From Chitinophagaceae bacterium (GTDB lineage Bacteria > Bacteroidota > Bacteroidia > Chitinophagales > Chitinophagaceae), in assembly GCA_947446645.1 (NCBI GenBank), contig CANFHA010000019.1:47269-111268 (forward strand): DNA of 64,000 nucleotides. Direction: 5' to 3'. The position numbers were made by a program, and so were the translations under genes. The notes under the pieces are model-generated. The model searched no databases. It saw only the letters and a list, made by a program, of their open reading frames with translations, and was not told the DNA's origin. Numbering within the stretch: position 1 is the first letter of the stretch; each line of letters begins with the position of its first letter. Shown here piece by piece: positions 55,104 to 63,860 of this stretch.

Positions 55104-57128
55104 ATGCCAAACAAACTGATAAACGAGCAGAGTCCTTACCTGCTACAGCATGCCAATAATCCTGTAGACTGGTATCCGTGGGGCGATGAAGCATTTGAGA
55201 AAGCTAAAGCGGAAAACAAACCTGTGCTGGTGAGTATAGGGTATGCTGCCTGCCACTGGTGCCATGTTATGGAGCATGAGAGCTTTGAGAATGAAGCAGT
55301 GGCAACTTACATGAATGAGCACTTTATATGTATAAAAGTGGACCGTGAAGAGCATCCGGATGTAGACCATATATACATGGATGCCGTGCAGGCTATAGGG
55401 GGTAGTGGAGGCTGGCCGCTGAATGTGTTTGTAACACCGGAGCGGGCACCGTTTTATGGCGGCACTTACTATCCACCGCGTGCCGCATACAACAGGCCAT
55501 CGTGGATGCAACTGCTGCAGCGCATGGAAACACTGTGGACAGACCAGTATGACGAGGTAGCCCAGCAGGCCGATCAAATGTTGCAGCACCTCCGCAATGC
55601 ATCGGAACGCATAACGTTGGCGAAAAAAGATGCAGCGCAGGCCAGTAAGGAAACCTGCCGGAAAATAGCCGACAATCTGCTGAAACACGGAGATAAAGAG
55701 AAGGGTGGGTTTGGCAACGCGCCCAAATTCCCGGGTACAATGGCAATCACTTATTTACTGGAGCATTACCACTTTACCGGCTACGAGCCAGCTCTAAAAC
55801 ACGCATTGCACAGCCTTGATGCAATGACGGCGGGTGGCATATACGACCAGGCTGGTGGCGGTTTCTCGCGCTACGCTACCGACAGGAACTGGCTTATACC
55901 TCATTTCGAAAAAATGCTGTACGACAATGCCCTGCTCGTCAGCTGCCTGTGCGATGCATATAGCATTACCCGCGATGAACGATATAGAATTACCGCAGAG
56001 GAAACACTGGCTTTTGCAGAGCGTGAGCTGAAGGATGAAAGCGGTGGATATTACTGTGCGCTGGATGCAGATAGTGAAGGCGTGGAAGGTAAATTTTATA
56101 CCTGGACATGGGACGAATGGACTGAGGCGCTCGGTAAAAATGAGGATGTTGCAGCCGCATATTTTGGTGTCACAGAGCATGGCAACTGGGAGGAAACCAA
56201 CATACTGCATGTAGCTAAAAGCGTACAGGAAGTAGCAGGTGAATTCGGGTTGACAATTGACGAAGTGCAGGTACGTATAAATGCGGTGAAAGGCATGCTG
56301 ATGGCCGCGCGGAGCCACATGGTACGGCCACAGACCGACGATAAATGCCTGCTGTCATGGAATGCGCTATTCAGCGTCGCTCTGTGCAAGGCCGGAACTG
56401 CATTTGGTAATGCAGCATATCTGGATCGTGCTACCGTTCATATGCAGTGGATGGTAAGCGAATTCCTTACGGATCAGGGGCTACTTCATACCTGGAAAAA
56501 TGGAATAGCGAAAATTCCGGCAAAGCTGGATGACTACGCATACCTGGCACAGGCTATGCTGCAGCTGGCATCTGCAACCGGCGAAAATAGGTGGCTGTTG
56601 AAAGCAAATGACCTGCTGACAACAATTATCGGTGACTTTGGTCGCGATGACGGCTTCTTTTATTACACACCCGCGGCGCAGGCAGATATTCCTGTACGTA
56701 AGGTAGATCTGTACGACGGGGCTACGCCATCAGCAAATGCGGTAATAGCGCACAGCCTGTGGACGGCAGGAATGTGTATGGAAAAAAGCAATTGGGTGGA
56801 ACAAGCCGTGGTTATGGTAAATAACATGGCGGATACGGCAACCAGGTATAGCAGTTCATTCGGCTACTGGGCCGTTTTGCTGCAGCGCCATACCGAAGGG
56901 CTTAAAACAATGATATGTACCGGTGAGGATGGAGCCGCCACATATCCCCATCTGCTCAAAAAGTATATCCCAGAGGTATTTTTGCTCAATTCACAAAAAG
57001 AAATATATAAAATACCAATACTCGAAAACAAAATTTTTGGGGCCAGATTGTCTATATTTGTTTGCACTGAGCAGGCCTGTCTGGCGCCTGTAAACAGCGT
57101 GGCTGAAGCATTAGCGCTCATAAACTAA
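55104..57128 (+). CDS. DUF255 thioredoxin-fold protein (YyaL/SSP411 family)
   Basis: From the ATG at 55104 the protein has 674 residues and begins [20 protein letters not shown], the family start. The N-terminal thioredoxin-like domain has the redox motif in [15 protein letters not shown]. It is followed by [15 protein letters not shown] and an alpha/alpha barrel related to N-acylglucosamine epimerases ([28 protein letters not shown]). The human relative is SPATA20. The biochemical function is unknown. The frame is open back to 55032 by a TTG. Confidence 0.95.
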   Translation: MPNKLINEQSPYLLQHANNPVDWYPWGDEAFEKAKAENKPVLVSIGYAACHWCHVMEHESFENEAVATYMNEHFICIKVDREEHPDVDHIYMDAVQAIGGSGGWPLNVFVTPERAPFYGGTYYPPRAAYNRPSWMQLLQRMETLWTDQYDEVAQQADQMLQHLRNASERITLAKKDAAQASKETCRKIADNLLKHGDKEKGGFGNAPKFPGTMAITYLLEHYHFTGYEPALKHALHSLDAMTAGGIYDQAGGGFSRYATDRNWLIPHFEKMLYDNALLVSCLCDAYSITRDERYRITAEETLAFAERELKDESGGYYCALDADSEGVEGKFYTWTWDEWTEALGKNEDVAAAYFGVTEHGNWEETNILHVAKSVQEVAGEFGLTIDEVQVRINAVKGMLMAARSHMVRPQTDDKCLLSWNALFSVALCKAGTAFGNAAYLDRATVHMQWMVSEFLTDQGLLHTWKNGIAKIPAKLDDYAYLAQAMLQLASATGENRWLLKANDLLTTIIGDFGRDDGFFYYTPAAQADIPVRKVDLYDGATPSANAVIAHSLWTAGMCMEKSNWVEQAVVMVNNMADTATRYSSSFGYWAVLLQRHTEGLKTMICTGEDGAATYPHLLKKYIPEVFLLNSQKEIYKIPILENKIFGARLSIFVCTEQACLAPVNSVAEALALIN

Positions 57129-57207
57129 CGGGACGGACCCTGAAAGATTAAGCTTATTTTTATTCAAATTATGGGGCGAATTATTAACATTTTTTTGCCG
57201 AAACTTG

Positions 57208-57215
57208 TATTTTTG
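57208..57215 (+). promoter_or_regulatory. -7 box upstream of gldK
   Basis: TATTTTTG matches TAnnTTTG and lies 95 bases before the gldK ATG. No TTTG stands at the right distance (19-21 bases) upstream, so only the -7 half is supported. Confidence 0.4.
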
Positions 57216-57310
57216 AAAAAAACTTTGAATATTGTGCGTCCGTAAGGCATCGTGAAGAGATAATCATGAGAATATTTACTTGCAAAATTGCAAAAATAAT
57301 ACACAGTAGT

Positions 57311-58603
57311 ATGAAAAAAACTTCCCTGAAGGTCGCAGCTTTAGCATTGCTAGCACTTGCTTCGAGCTGTGGACAAGCGGGCTCCAATGGCCAGTTAGTA
57401 GGTGATCAGACAAGAATGAATTACAGGGCTCCGCTCCCTATCGGCATGGTATACGTACCATCCGGTTCTTATAAAATGGGAGCCAGTGACGAGGATATCC
57501 GTGGCAGAAATGACGCGACGATACACACCGTGCAGCTGCTGGGCTTCTATATGGATGCTACTGAGATTTCTAACCAGGAATATCGCCAGTTTACCAACTA
57601 CGTAAGAGATTCGATCGCCAATACTATCCTTGGTAATTTCAAGGATAATCCGGACGGTACACAACGCCTGGATATGAAGCACCCTAACTACAAAGATCCA
57701 GAATTGCAGGACCAGCTGGCAGCTATGTATGTCCCTGCTGAGCAGTCTGGCTGGGGTGTAAAAGAGATAGATGCAAGCAAATTATACTATCATTACTCAA
57801 CTTATGACTACGTAAGCGCGGTTCAGCATCCTAACGAACCTAAGACGAAGTTCATGATCGAGCATGGTATTGCAGGTAGCACGGAAAGGTCTATCTATCC
57901 TGATACTACAGTTTGGGTTCGCCAGTTCAACTATGCATTCAATGAGCCTATCGCTCAGCAGTATTTCTGGTTCCCGGGCTTTAATAAATATCCGGTTGTG
58001 GGTATCAACTGGTTGCAGGCTCATGCGTTCTGCGACTGGCGTACAAGGATGTGGAAAAATGAGCGCCTGAAACAAAGGATGTATACGGAAAGCTATTTCC
58101 GCCTGCCAACAGAAGAAGAGTGGGAATGGGCTGCACGTGGTGGCCGTAACGAATCTCCTTATCCATGGGGCGGTCCTTACATCATCAACAAAAAAGGCTG
58201 TTACCTTGCAAACTTCAAACCACAGCGTGGCAACTATGCTGCCGATGGAGGTCTTTACACAGTACCGGTTGATTGGTATGCTGCAAACGATTACGGTCTA
58301 AAAAATATGTCAGGCAACGTATCTGAGTGGACTGAGTCAGCTTACTTCGGTGGCAGCTACAACCAGATGGCAGATATCAACCCAAGCGTAACTTATAATG
58401 TACAGGAAGGCGAGAAGAAAGACAAGCCATATATGTCCCGCAAAGTGGTTCGCGGTGGTAGCTGGCGCGATGTAGCTTACTTCCTGCAGGTGAGCACCCG
58501 CGATTACGAATACCAGGATACGCCTAAGGCATACATTGGTTTCCGTTGCGTGTACACTGAAACAGTTCCTGCATTGAGCAACAGGCGCCCTGTAAGGAAA
58601 TAA
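57311..58603 (+). CDS. gldK: Gliding/T9SS lipoprotein GldK (PorK)
   Basis: From the ATG at 57311 the protein has 430 residues, with lipobox LASSC (Cys20). The rest is a formylglycine-generating-enzyme-like fold (MVYVPSGSYKMG, ATEISNQEYRQF, PVVGINWLQAHAFCDWR, RLPTEEEWEWAARGG, GNVSEWTESAYF, VVRGGSWRD) adapted as a structural protein. GldK and GldN form the large periplasmic ring of the T9SS under the outer membrane. It is first in gldKLMN. Confidence 0.97.
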   Translation: MKKTSLKVAALALLALASSCGQAGSNGQLVGDQTRMNYRAPLPIGMVYVPSGSYKMGASDEDIRGRNDATIHTVQLLGFYMDATEISNQEYRQFTNYVRDSIANTILGNFKDNPDGTQRLDMKHPNYKDPELQDQLAAMYVPAEQSGWGVKEIDASKLYYHYSTYDYVSAVQHPNEPKTKFMIEHGIAGSTERSIYPDTTVWVRQFNYAFNEPIAQQYFWFPGFNKYPVVGINWLQAHAFCDWRTRMWKNERLKQRMYTESYFRLPTEEEWEWAARGGRNESPYPWGGPYIINKKGCYLANFKPQRGNYAADGGLYTVPVDWYAANDYGLKNMSGNVSEWTESAYFGGSYNQMADINPSVTYNVQEGEKKDKPYMSRKVVRGGSWRDVAYFLQVSTRDYEYQDTPKAYIGFRCVYTETVPALSNRRPVRK

Positions 58604-58655
58604 GAACTTAAATTCATAACACACTTTTTATAAATCAAGCAAAAAATCAGCAACA

Positions 58656-59483
58656 ATGAATTCGATAGCACTTTTTTTTGAGAAGAAACAAGGTAAGTAC
58701 ATCAAAAATCTGATCATCGGCATGGGTGCCTCGGTGGTACTGTTGGGAGCTCTTTTTAAGATCCAGCACTATCCCGGAGCCAGCATCATGCTTAACATAG
58801 GCATGTTCACCGAGGTGTTCATCTTTGCGTTGCTTGGTCTTCTCCCCCCACATGCTGATTACTATTGGGAGCGTTTTTACCCGGACATCACTATCAATCC
58901 TCACGTTGAAGCTTATGAAAAAGGCCTGAAAGAGCCACATAAAGCAGCTGCTTCTTCAGGTGATGCTCCTTCTAAATCTCTCGATAAGATGATGGAAGAA
59001 GCACAAATCAACCCTGCTAATCTGCGCCGCCTTAGCGACAATTTCCAGAAGTTCGGCCAGACAGTAGAGCAAATGAAAGACATCACTGATGTTACCGCTG
59101 CTACAGGTGTATACTCTCAGAGTGCCCGCGAAGCTGCTGATGCTTTGGGCCAGATGAAAAATACATTCATGGGTGCTACCAAAACAATGAGCGCATTCAA
59201 CGCTGCTGCTGATGACACAACTAAATTCCACCAGCAGGTAGTAGTATTGTCTAAGAACCTCGGTACACTTAACCAGATTTATGAAGTGGAACTGCAGGAT
59301 GCGAACAACCACCTGAAAGCAATGAACAAGTTCTATAGCAACCTCGTAAATGCTTCTGATGCTATGGCTTCAAGCGCTAAGGATGCAACTGCAGCTAAGG
59401 ACCAGATAGGCCTGCTTGCTAAGAACCTGACCACGCTGAACCAGATATATGGCAACATGTTGTCTGCTATGCAGGGCCGCTAG
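58656..59483 (+). CDS. gldL: T9SS motor protein GldL (PorL)
   Basis: The 275-residue protein has two membrane helices (about residues 18-36 and 45-64) with the family signature GALFKIQHYPGASIML between them and a Glu in the second helix (GMFTEVFIFALLG), expected to take part in proton flow. The C-terminal cytoplasmic part is a long helical region. With GldM it forms the inner-membrane motor powered by proton-motive force. It lies 52 bases after gldK. Confidence 0.97.
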   Translation: MNSIALFFEKKQGKYIKNLIIGMGASVVLLGALFKIQHYPGASIMLNIGMFTEVFIFALLGLLPPHADYYWERFYPDITINPHVEAYEKGLKEPHKAAASSGDAPSKSLDKMMEEAQINPANLRRLSDNFQKFGQTVEQMKDITDVTAATGVYSQSAREAADALGQMKNTFMGATKTMSAFNAAADDTTKFHQQVVVLSKNLGTLNQIYEVELQDANNHLKAMNKFYSNLVNASDAMASSAKDATAAKDQIGLLAKNLTTLNQIYGNMLSAMQGR

Positions 59484-59543
59484 TCTAAGCCGGTAGAGTT
59501 AAGTAAACAATATTTTAGTTCTAACTATAGTAAAAATTAAAGA

Positions 59544-61124
59544 ATGTCTATACCTAAAGAGCCGCGGCAGATAATGATCAACCTGATGTATCTGGTGTTG
59601 ACCGCCCTGCTGGCCCTAAACGTATCAAATGAGATCCTTAACGCCTTCCGGACGCTAAGCTCGAGCATTGATAAATCCAATACTTCTATTGATCAGAAGA
59701 ACTCGGATATTCATGCGGAGATTATTGCCAACGAAGCTGCACCAGGGCAGGCTGAAAAAGTTCATCCTTTCCGTGTGAAAGCCGATGAGGTGGTAAAGCA
59801 GGCCGACGATATGGTGAAATACCTTGAGGACTGGAAAAAGAGGATAGTAATGGAGTCTGGTGGATATGCACCCTACAAAGATGACTCTGAGGACACTCAC
59901 TTTCCTGACAGGTTGGATAACATTGATGCGACAACATCATTGCTTGTTGAAAAGAAGGGTGGCGATACAATTAAGAAGAGAATCGAAGATCTGCGTACAT
60001 TCATGTTAAGCCAGGTTTTTGAGTCAGATAAAGCAGCCATCAGCCCGCTGATGCCACTGAAAATCACAAATGCCAAGAAGAACGAACACAATCCTACAGG
60101 CGACTGGAGCATTGGTAACTTCGAGCATATGCCTGCGGTTGCTGCATTGGCGCTCTTCTCTAAATATGAGAATGACGTTCGTGCAAGTGAAGCGTTGGTA
60201 ATGAATAAGCTTTTTGAAGAAGCACACGGTAAAGACCTGAAATTTGATACGCTTGCTGCCGTTGCTATACCTAAGAACAGCTACGTGCTTGAAGGCGATA
60301 AAGTGGAAGCATCGTTACTTCTGGCGGCATTTAACAAGCAGCTGAAACCAACTATCGCCAGCATGAGCGGTGGTGGATCTACTAAGCCTGCTGTGAATGG
60401 TGTAATACCTTGGGAAACTATCGCACATGGTACAGGCCTTCAGACCGTTCAGGGTGTGATAGAGCTGAAAACTGATAAGGATGTACAAAGGAAACCATTT
60501 AAGTTTGAATACATGGTGGGTACCACAGGTGCTTCTATGCAGCTTGATAAGATGAACGTATTCTACATAGGCGTACCAAACCCTGTTACAGTAGCAGCGG
60601 CAGGTTACTCAGTGGAAGACGTATCATTGGAGATTCCGGGTGCAGTAGTGACTGGTGAGAAAGGCCACTATTCTATCACAGTAGACAAGATAGGCACTGT
60701 ACAGGTGGCTATCATGGCTAAGACAAAGGAAGGTTCAAAGAAGAATGTAGGCGGAATGCCGGTACGCGTAAAACGTATACCAGATCCGGTTGCAAAAGTT
60801 GGTGGCAAAATTTCGGGAAGTTTCCCCGCAGCTACTTTCAGGGTTCAGATCGCACCTGTAGCTACCCTCGATAATTTCGACTTCGATGCCAAATTCAAGA
60901 TCACTCAGTTCGACTTTGCTGTGTTACCAAAAGGTGGCGACTATCAAGGGCCTATTACTGTTAAAAATGGCAATGGCGCTCGTTTCACCGAAAATGCAAG
61001 CGTGATGCAGATGATGGGACGTTTGAAAGCCGGTGATAGGGTGTTTATTGACAACATCAAAGCTATAGGACCAGACGGAGCTAGTAGAAGTATCGGCTCT
61101 TTGACCTACTTATTGACGAATTAA
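59544..61124 (+). CDS. gldM: T9SS motor protein GldM (PorM)
   Basis: The 526-residue protein starts MSIPKEPRQIMINLMYLVLT, with one N-terminal membrane helix (about residues 11-30) and then a long periplasmic part of helical and Ig-like domains (VFYIGVPNPVTVAAAGYS, MPVRVKRIPDPVAKVGG). The GldM dimer spans the periplasm and turns inside a GldL pentamer, contacting the GldK-GldN ring. The length is normal. It lies 60 bases after gldL. Confidence 0.97.
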   Translation: MSIPKEPRQIMINLMYLVLTALLALNVSNEILNAFRTLSSSIDKSNTSIDQKNSDIHAEIIANEAAPGQAEKVHPFRVKADEVVKQADDMVKYLEDWKKRIVMESGGYAPYKDDSEDTHFPDRLDNIDATTSLLVEKKGGDTIKKRIEDLRTFMLSQVFESDKAAISPLMPLKITNAKKNEHNPTGDWSIGNFEHMPAVAALALFSKYENDVRASEALVMNKLFEEAHGKDLKFDTLAAVAIPKNSYVLEGDKVEASLLLAAFNKQLKPTIASMSGGGSTKPAVNGVIPWETIAHGTGLQTVQGVIELKTDKDVQRKPFKFEYMVGTTGASMQLDKMNVFYIGVPNPVTVAAAGYSVEDVSLEIPGAVVTGEKGHYSITVDKIGTVQVAIMAKTKEGSKKNVGGMPVRVKRIPDPVAKVGGKISGSFPAATFRVQIAPVATLDNFDFDAKFKITQFDFAVLPKGGDYQGPITVKNGNGARFTENASVMQMMGRLKAGDRVFIDNIKAIGPDGASRSIGSLTYLLTN

Positions 61125-61151
61125 TTAATTTAGCAAATAAATCTTAAGGAC

Positions 61152-62072
61152 ATGACCATCCTGAATTCATACAAATTGACTGCCGCAGCAATATTATTGC
61201 TTGCCTCTGGCTCCGTTTCTGCCCAGGGCACTGCTACTGATCCGTCCGTAGCAGCAAGCCAGAAGGTGGTAAATGCTACCTGGCAGCGTTCCCAGACCAA
61301 TGATGGTGCTTTCGACCGGGTACGGCATGAAAGCGTGCCTATTACCTGGCAGCGCATTCGTGAAGACGATATCCTATGGAAAAAGCGTGTTTGGCGTGAA
61401 ATAGATACACGTGAGAAACAGAACGTTGCTTTCCGCTATGCAGGAGATGAAAGTTCTGGCGGTGGTATGTTCATAGAAATTTTGGTGGACGGCCTGAAAA
61501 CGGGTAAAATCAAAGGCTACAAGCAGTTTGATGACCGCTTTACTACTCAGCTTAGCAAAGAGGAGATCATGGAGTCTGTAGCTGGTAAAACAGATACCAC
61601 ACTCGTTGTGGATCCTACTACCAACGAAGAAAAGCAAATGATCGTTCACCGAGATTTCGATCCTAACGGCATACGCAAGTATAGGATCAAGGAAGATTGG
61701 ATTTTCGATCGTAACCAGGGCCAAATGGTGGTAAGGATCATTGGTATAGCACCTGTAAAAGACGTGGTAGGTGATGACGGAGTTTACCGTGGTTCGCAGG
61801 CTATGTTCTGGTTGTATTATCCGGATATCCGCAACCTGCTGGCACAGTACGAAGTGTACAATCCACAGAATGATATCGCTCGTTATACCTGGGATGAATT
61901 CTTTGAAAGCCGCCAGTTTGCAAGCAAGATCACTAAGGTGAGCAATCCTTTTGGCACAGAGTTCAAGGATACACATGAGCAGAGCCCATATGGTTCTATG
62001 GAGTCTCTTTACGACAGCAAGCACGCTGCTGAGGAGATCTTCAACAAGGAAGTGGATATGTGGGTTTATTAA
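61152..62072 (+). CDS. gldN: Gliding/T9SS protein GldN (PorN)
   Basis: The 306-residue periplasmic protein has a signal peptide (cleavage near VSAQG) and the family blocks DDILWKKRVWREIDTREKQN, EDWIFDRNQGQMVVRIIGIAP, LYYPDIRNLLAQYEVYNP and DEFFESRQFASKIT. It is the ring partner of GldK. It is last in gldKLMN and followed by a terminator. A paralogue with the same blocks lies at 8443-9336. Confidence 0.97.
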   Translation: MTILNSYKLTAAAILLLASGSVSAQGTATDPSVAASQKVVNATWQRSQTNDGAFDRVRHESVPITWQRIREDDILWKKRVWREIDTREKQNVAFRYAGDESSGGGMFIEILVDGLKTGKIKGYKQFDDRFTTQLSKEEIMESVAGKTDTTLVVDPTTNEEKQMIVHRDFDPNGIRKYRIKEDWIFDRNQGQMVVRIIGIAPVKDVVGDDGVYRGSQAMFWLYYPDIRNLLAQYEVYNPQNDIARYTWDEFFESRQFASKITKVSNPFGTEFKDTHEQSPYGSMESLYDSKHAAEEIFNKEVDMWVY

Positions 62073-62126
62073 TCGTGGCATGAATCGTGGTGTAAATCTG
62101 CGATTTACATATTGTGAATAATATTT

Positions 62127-62155
62127 GAAGCCCCCGCTATCGGGGGCTTCTTTAT
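62127..62155 (+). terminator. Rho-independent terminator after gldN
   Basis: GAAGCCCCCG at 62127-62136 pairs exactly with CGGGGGCTTC at 62141-62150 over CTAT and is followed by TTTATA. It closes the gldKLMN operon. Confidence 0.85.
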
Positions 62156-62183
62156 AACTGAACTTTTTATCTTCTGATACCTG

Positions 62184-62909
62184 ATGAGCGGAGTAAAACC
62201 AACACTGGAAGTATGTCTGTCGCCGGCACTGCTGCACCTGTATGATACTAATGACGCAATAGTCGTGATCATAGACATTTTCAGGGCCACATCTACCATC
62301 ACGTCTGCGCTGCACAATGGTGCTAAATGTGTGATACCTGTGGCCTCTGTAGCAGAGTGCATTACCATAGGTGCGGCTACCTCCAATAGTGTGACTGCGG
62401 GTGAGCGCGATGGCAAAATTGCCCCCGGCCTGCAGCATGGCAACTCTCCGCTGGAATATCCGGGTGAGTTTATCAGGGATAAGACGCTGGTGCTTACAAC
62501 TACTAATGGTACGCGACTGCTGCATATGGTAGAAGGCGCTGCGCAAATAGTAATTGGCTCCTTCCTGAACCTTACTGCCCTGTGTGACTATCTGCTGGCC
62601 CGTAATAAGCGTGTGCTGCTGGGCTGCGCATCGTGGAAGGATAAGTATAACCTGGAAGATACCCTGTTTGCCGGGGCCGTAGTAGACAAGCTGCAACACG
62701 CCTTTGAAGTGGCCGATGACAGCGCAAGGTCTGCCCGGCATCTTTACCGCTCCTCAGGTGGCGAAAACCTGATCGAGTTTCTTAAGGACAGCTCGCACTA
62801 CAAGCGCCTCTCTGTGTATGGCCTGGAGCAGGAGATGGAGTACTGCGTGACACCTGATCTGCACCCTGTTGTACCATACCTTGAGGGGAGGGAGATAGTT
62901 ATAAGTTGA
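62184..62909 (+). CDS. comB: 2-phosphosulfolactate phosphatase family protein
   Basis: The 241-residue protein has the ComB features VVIIDIFRATSTITSALHNG, GERDGKIAPGLQHGNSP, TTNGTRLLHM and LGCASWKDKYNLEDTLFAGA. ComB removes phosphate from 2-phosphosulfolactate to give sulfolactate, a step of coenzyme M synthesis in archaea; in bacteria the role is less clear. comA and comC are not in the window. It follows the gldKLMN terminator. Its last codons are part of a heptamer repeat array. Confidence 0.92.
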   Translation: MSGVKPTLEVCLSPALLHLYDTNDAIVVIIDIFRATSTITSALHNGAKCVIPVASVAECITIGAATSNSVTAGERDGKIAPGLQHGNSPLEYPGEFIRDKTLVLTTTNGTRLLHMVEGAAQIVIGSFLNLTALCDYLLARNKRVLLGCASWKDKYNLEDTLFAGAVVDKLQHAFEVADDSARSARHLYRSSGGENLIEFLKDSSHYKRLSVYGLEQEMEYCVTPDLHPVVPYLEGREIVIS

Positions 62910-62953
62910 TAAGTGATAAGTGATAAGTGATAAGTGATAAGTCGTAAGTCGTG
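62901..62953. repeat. Heptamer tandem repeat (ATAAGTG)n
   Basis: ATAAGTG is repeated with a 7-base period, beginning in the last codons of comB (stop at 62907-62909), and passes into GTAAGTC units. There are about seven units. It resembles the array beside uvrB at 17654-17706. Confidence 0.8.
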
Positions 62954-63110
62954 GGGTGCCTTTTACATATATTATTTATGCTTCTGTAAATCTCTTCTGG
63001 TAGTAGTTTTCTGGTCTGTACGAAAAACTTGTTTTACACAGGTTGGTATTCCTCCGTCGCATAAAGCTTTGGCGGACAATGTGATAATCAATTGTTTATT
63101 GTTTTTGGAT

Positions 63111-63234
63111 TTCCGGTTTTTTCTGGTTTTTTGCAGTAGCCGGAACTTTCGATTAGCTCAGGAAGAAAGTGCCACGTTCTGATTTTTGGGTTGATCGTGG
63201 ATGACTCGCTGTTTCCGGTTTTTCTGGTTTTTTC
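63111..63234. repeat. Direct repeat, TTTCCGGTTTTT type
   Basis: TTTCCGG, a T run, CTGG and a second T run occur at 63111-63132 and again at 63212-63232, about 101 bases apart, with one base difference in the T run length. Confidence 0.6.
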
Positions 63235-63402
63235 CGATAAGGGAAAAGTGGGTTACCGCTAGGAGGCGCAAAGTTAATGATATTCACTTAGAGGCTCAGT
63301 AGCGGATCTGTGCCCCACTTTCGGAAAAGAAAAAAACAGGGCAATTGTGGCATTGAAAAATCATTATTTTATTGAAAATCAATATGTTGTCTAATTACCT
63401 GT

Positions 63403-63452
63403 ATGCCCCAAAATGCCCCACTCATGCCCCATCTATGCCTCATATATGCCTC
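63403..63452. repeat. Five phased ATGCCYC heptamers
   Basis: ATGCCCC starts at 63403, 63413 and 63424 and ATGCCTC at 63435 and 63446, spacings of 10, 11, 11 and 11 bases, one helical turn each. A sixth partial TGCCTC follows at 63453. The same face of the helix is thus marked five times, as in iterons and some protein-binding arrays. Confidence 0.7.
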
Positions 63453-63524
63453 TGCCTCGTCCTGAAATAGGTATACGTTGGTTAGATAATCCTGTTTTAA
63501 GTTTACTGCGTTGCCTGCTTCTTA

Positions 63525-63567
63525 GGTATCCCACACCCTTGAGGTGTGAGATACCGGCTTTTTTCAT
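63525..63567. terminator. Hairpin with T tract in gene-free region
   Basis: GGTATC at 63525-63530 and CACACC at 63532-63537 pair with GGTGTG at 63543-63548 and GATACC at 63550-63555, with one mismatch and a 5-base loop. GGCTTTTTTC follows, so on the plus strand it looks like an intrinsic terminator for a transcript that has no visible gene. Confidence 0.6.
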
Positions 63568-63616
63568 TTTTTGGCCCAAAGGTCTGAACAGATGATGACT
63601 TTGTGAAATTGAAATT

Positions 63617-63647
63617 ATATGATAGCGCACTTTGTGCGCTATCATAT
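63617..63647. repeat. 14-bp perfect stem hairpin
   Basis: Bases 63617-63630 (ATATGATAGCGCAC) are the exact inverse complement of 63634-63647, with a 3-base loop TTT. A further partial copy of the arm, GCGCTTATCATT, follows at 63656-63667. Confidence 0.75.
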
Positions 63648-63685
63648 TCGGCTACGCGCTTATCATTAAAATTTCTTTGCGCCAT

Positions 63686-63727
63686 GGGCGCGGGTTTGGG
63701 GGTGGATTTGGGCTTTGGTTTGGGGGG
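63686..63727 (+). other. G-rich tract with quadruplex potential
   Basis: Runs of three or more G at 63686-63688, 63692-63694, 63698-63702, 63710-63712 and 63722-63727 stand on the plus strand with loops of 3-9 bases. Four such runs can form a G-quadruplex. The minus strand here reads as a Pro/Lys-rich peptide of doubtful reality. Confidence 0.55.
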
Positions 63728-63860
63728 CTTTGGAAAATAGGCCACGATAATGGTTCAAAACCGAACACAGTACTAATTGAATTAATGTGAATTGCCCTTT
63801 TAGGCCAACCGAAACGGATAAGAGACCAAAACGCGGCGAAAGATGCACTGCCTAAAAAAG

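Larger units (their letters stand above)
62954..63860. other. Gene-free, structure-rich region
   Basis: About 900 bases hold no frame with convincing protein features. They contain a direct repeat, five helically phased heptamers, two strong hairpins and a G-rich tract, listed separately. The short frames present are Pro/Lys-rich or repeat-encoded. The stretch may be the remnant of a mobile element, a structured RNA locus or a recombination site; nothing in it decides between these. Confidence 0.6.

Noticed and set aside
61374..62741. Open frame of 455 codons on the minus strand
   Set aside because: It is antisense to gldN and comB and runs through the terminator between them; composition is typical of a shadow frame.
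63503..63745. 80-residue Pro/Lys-rich frame on the minus strand (PKPPKPKPKSTPKPAP)
   Set aside because: It is produced by the G-rich tract and runs through two hairpins; no known family, so I do not call it a gene.
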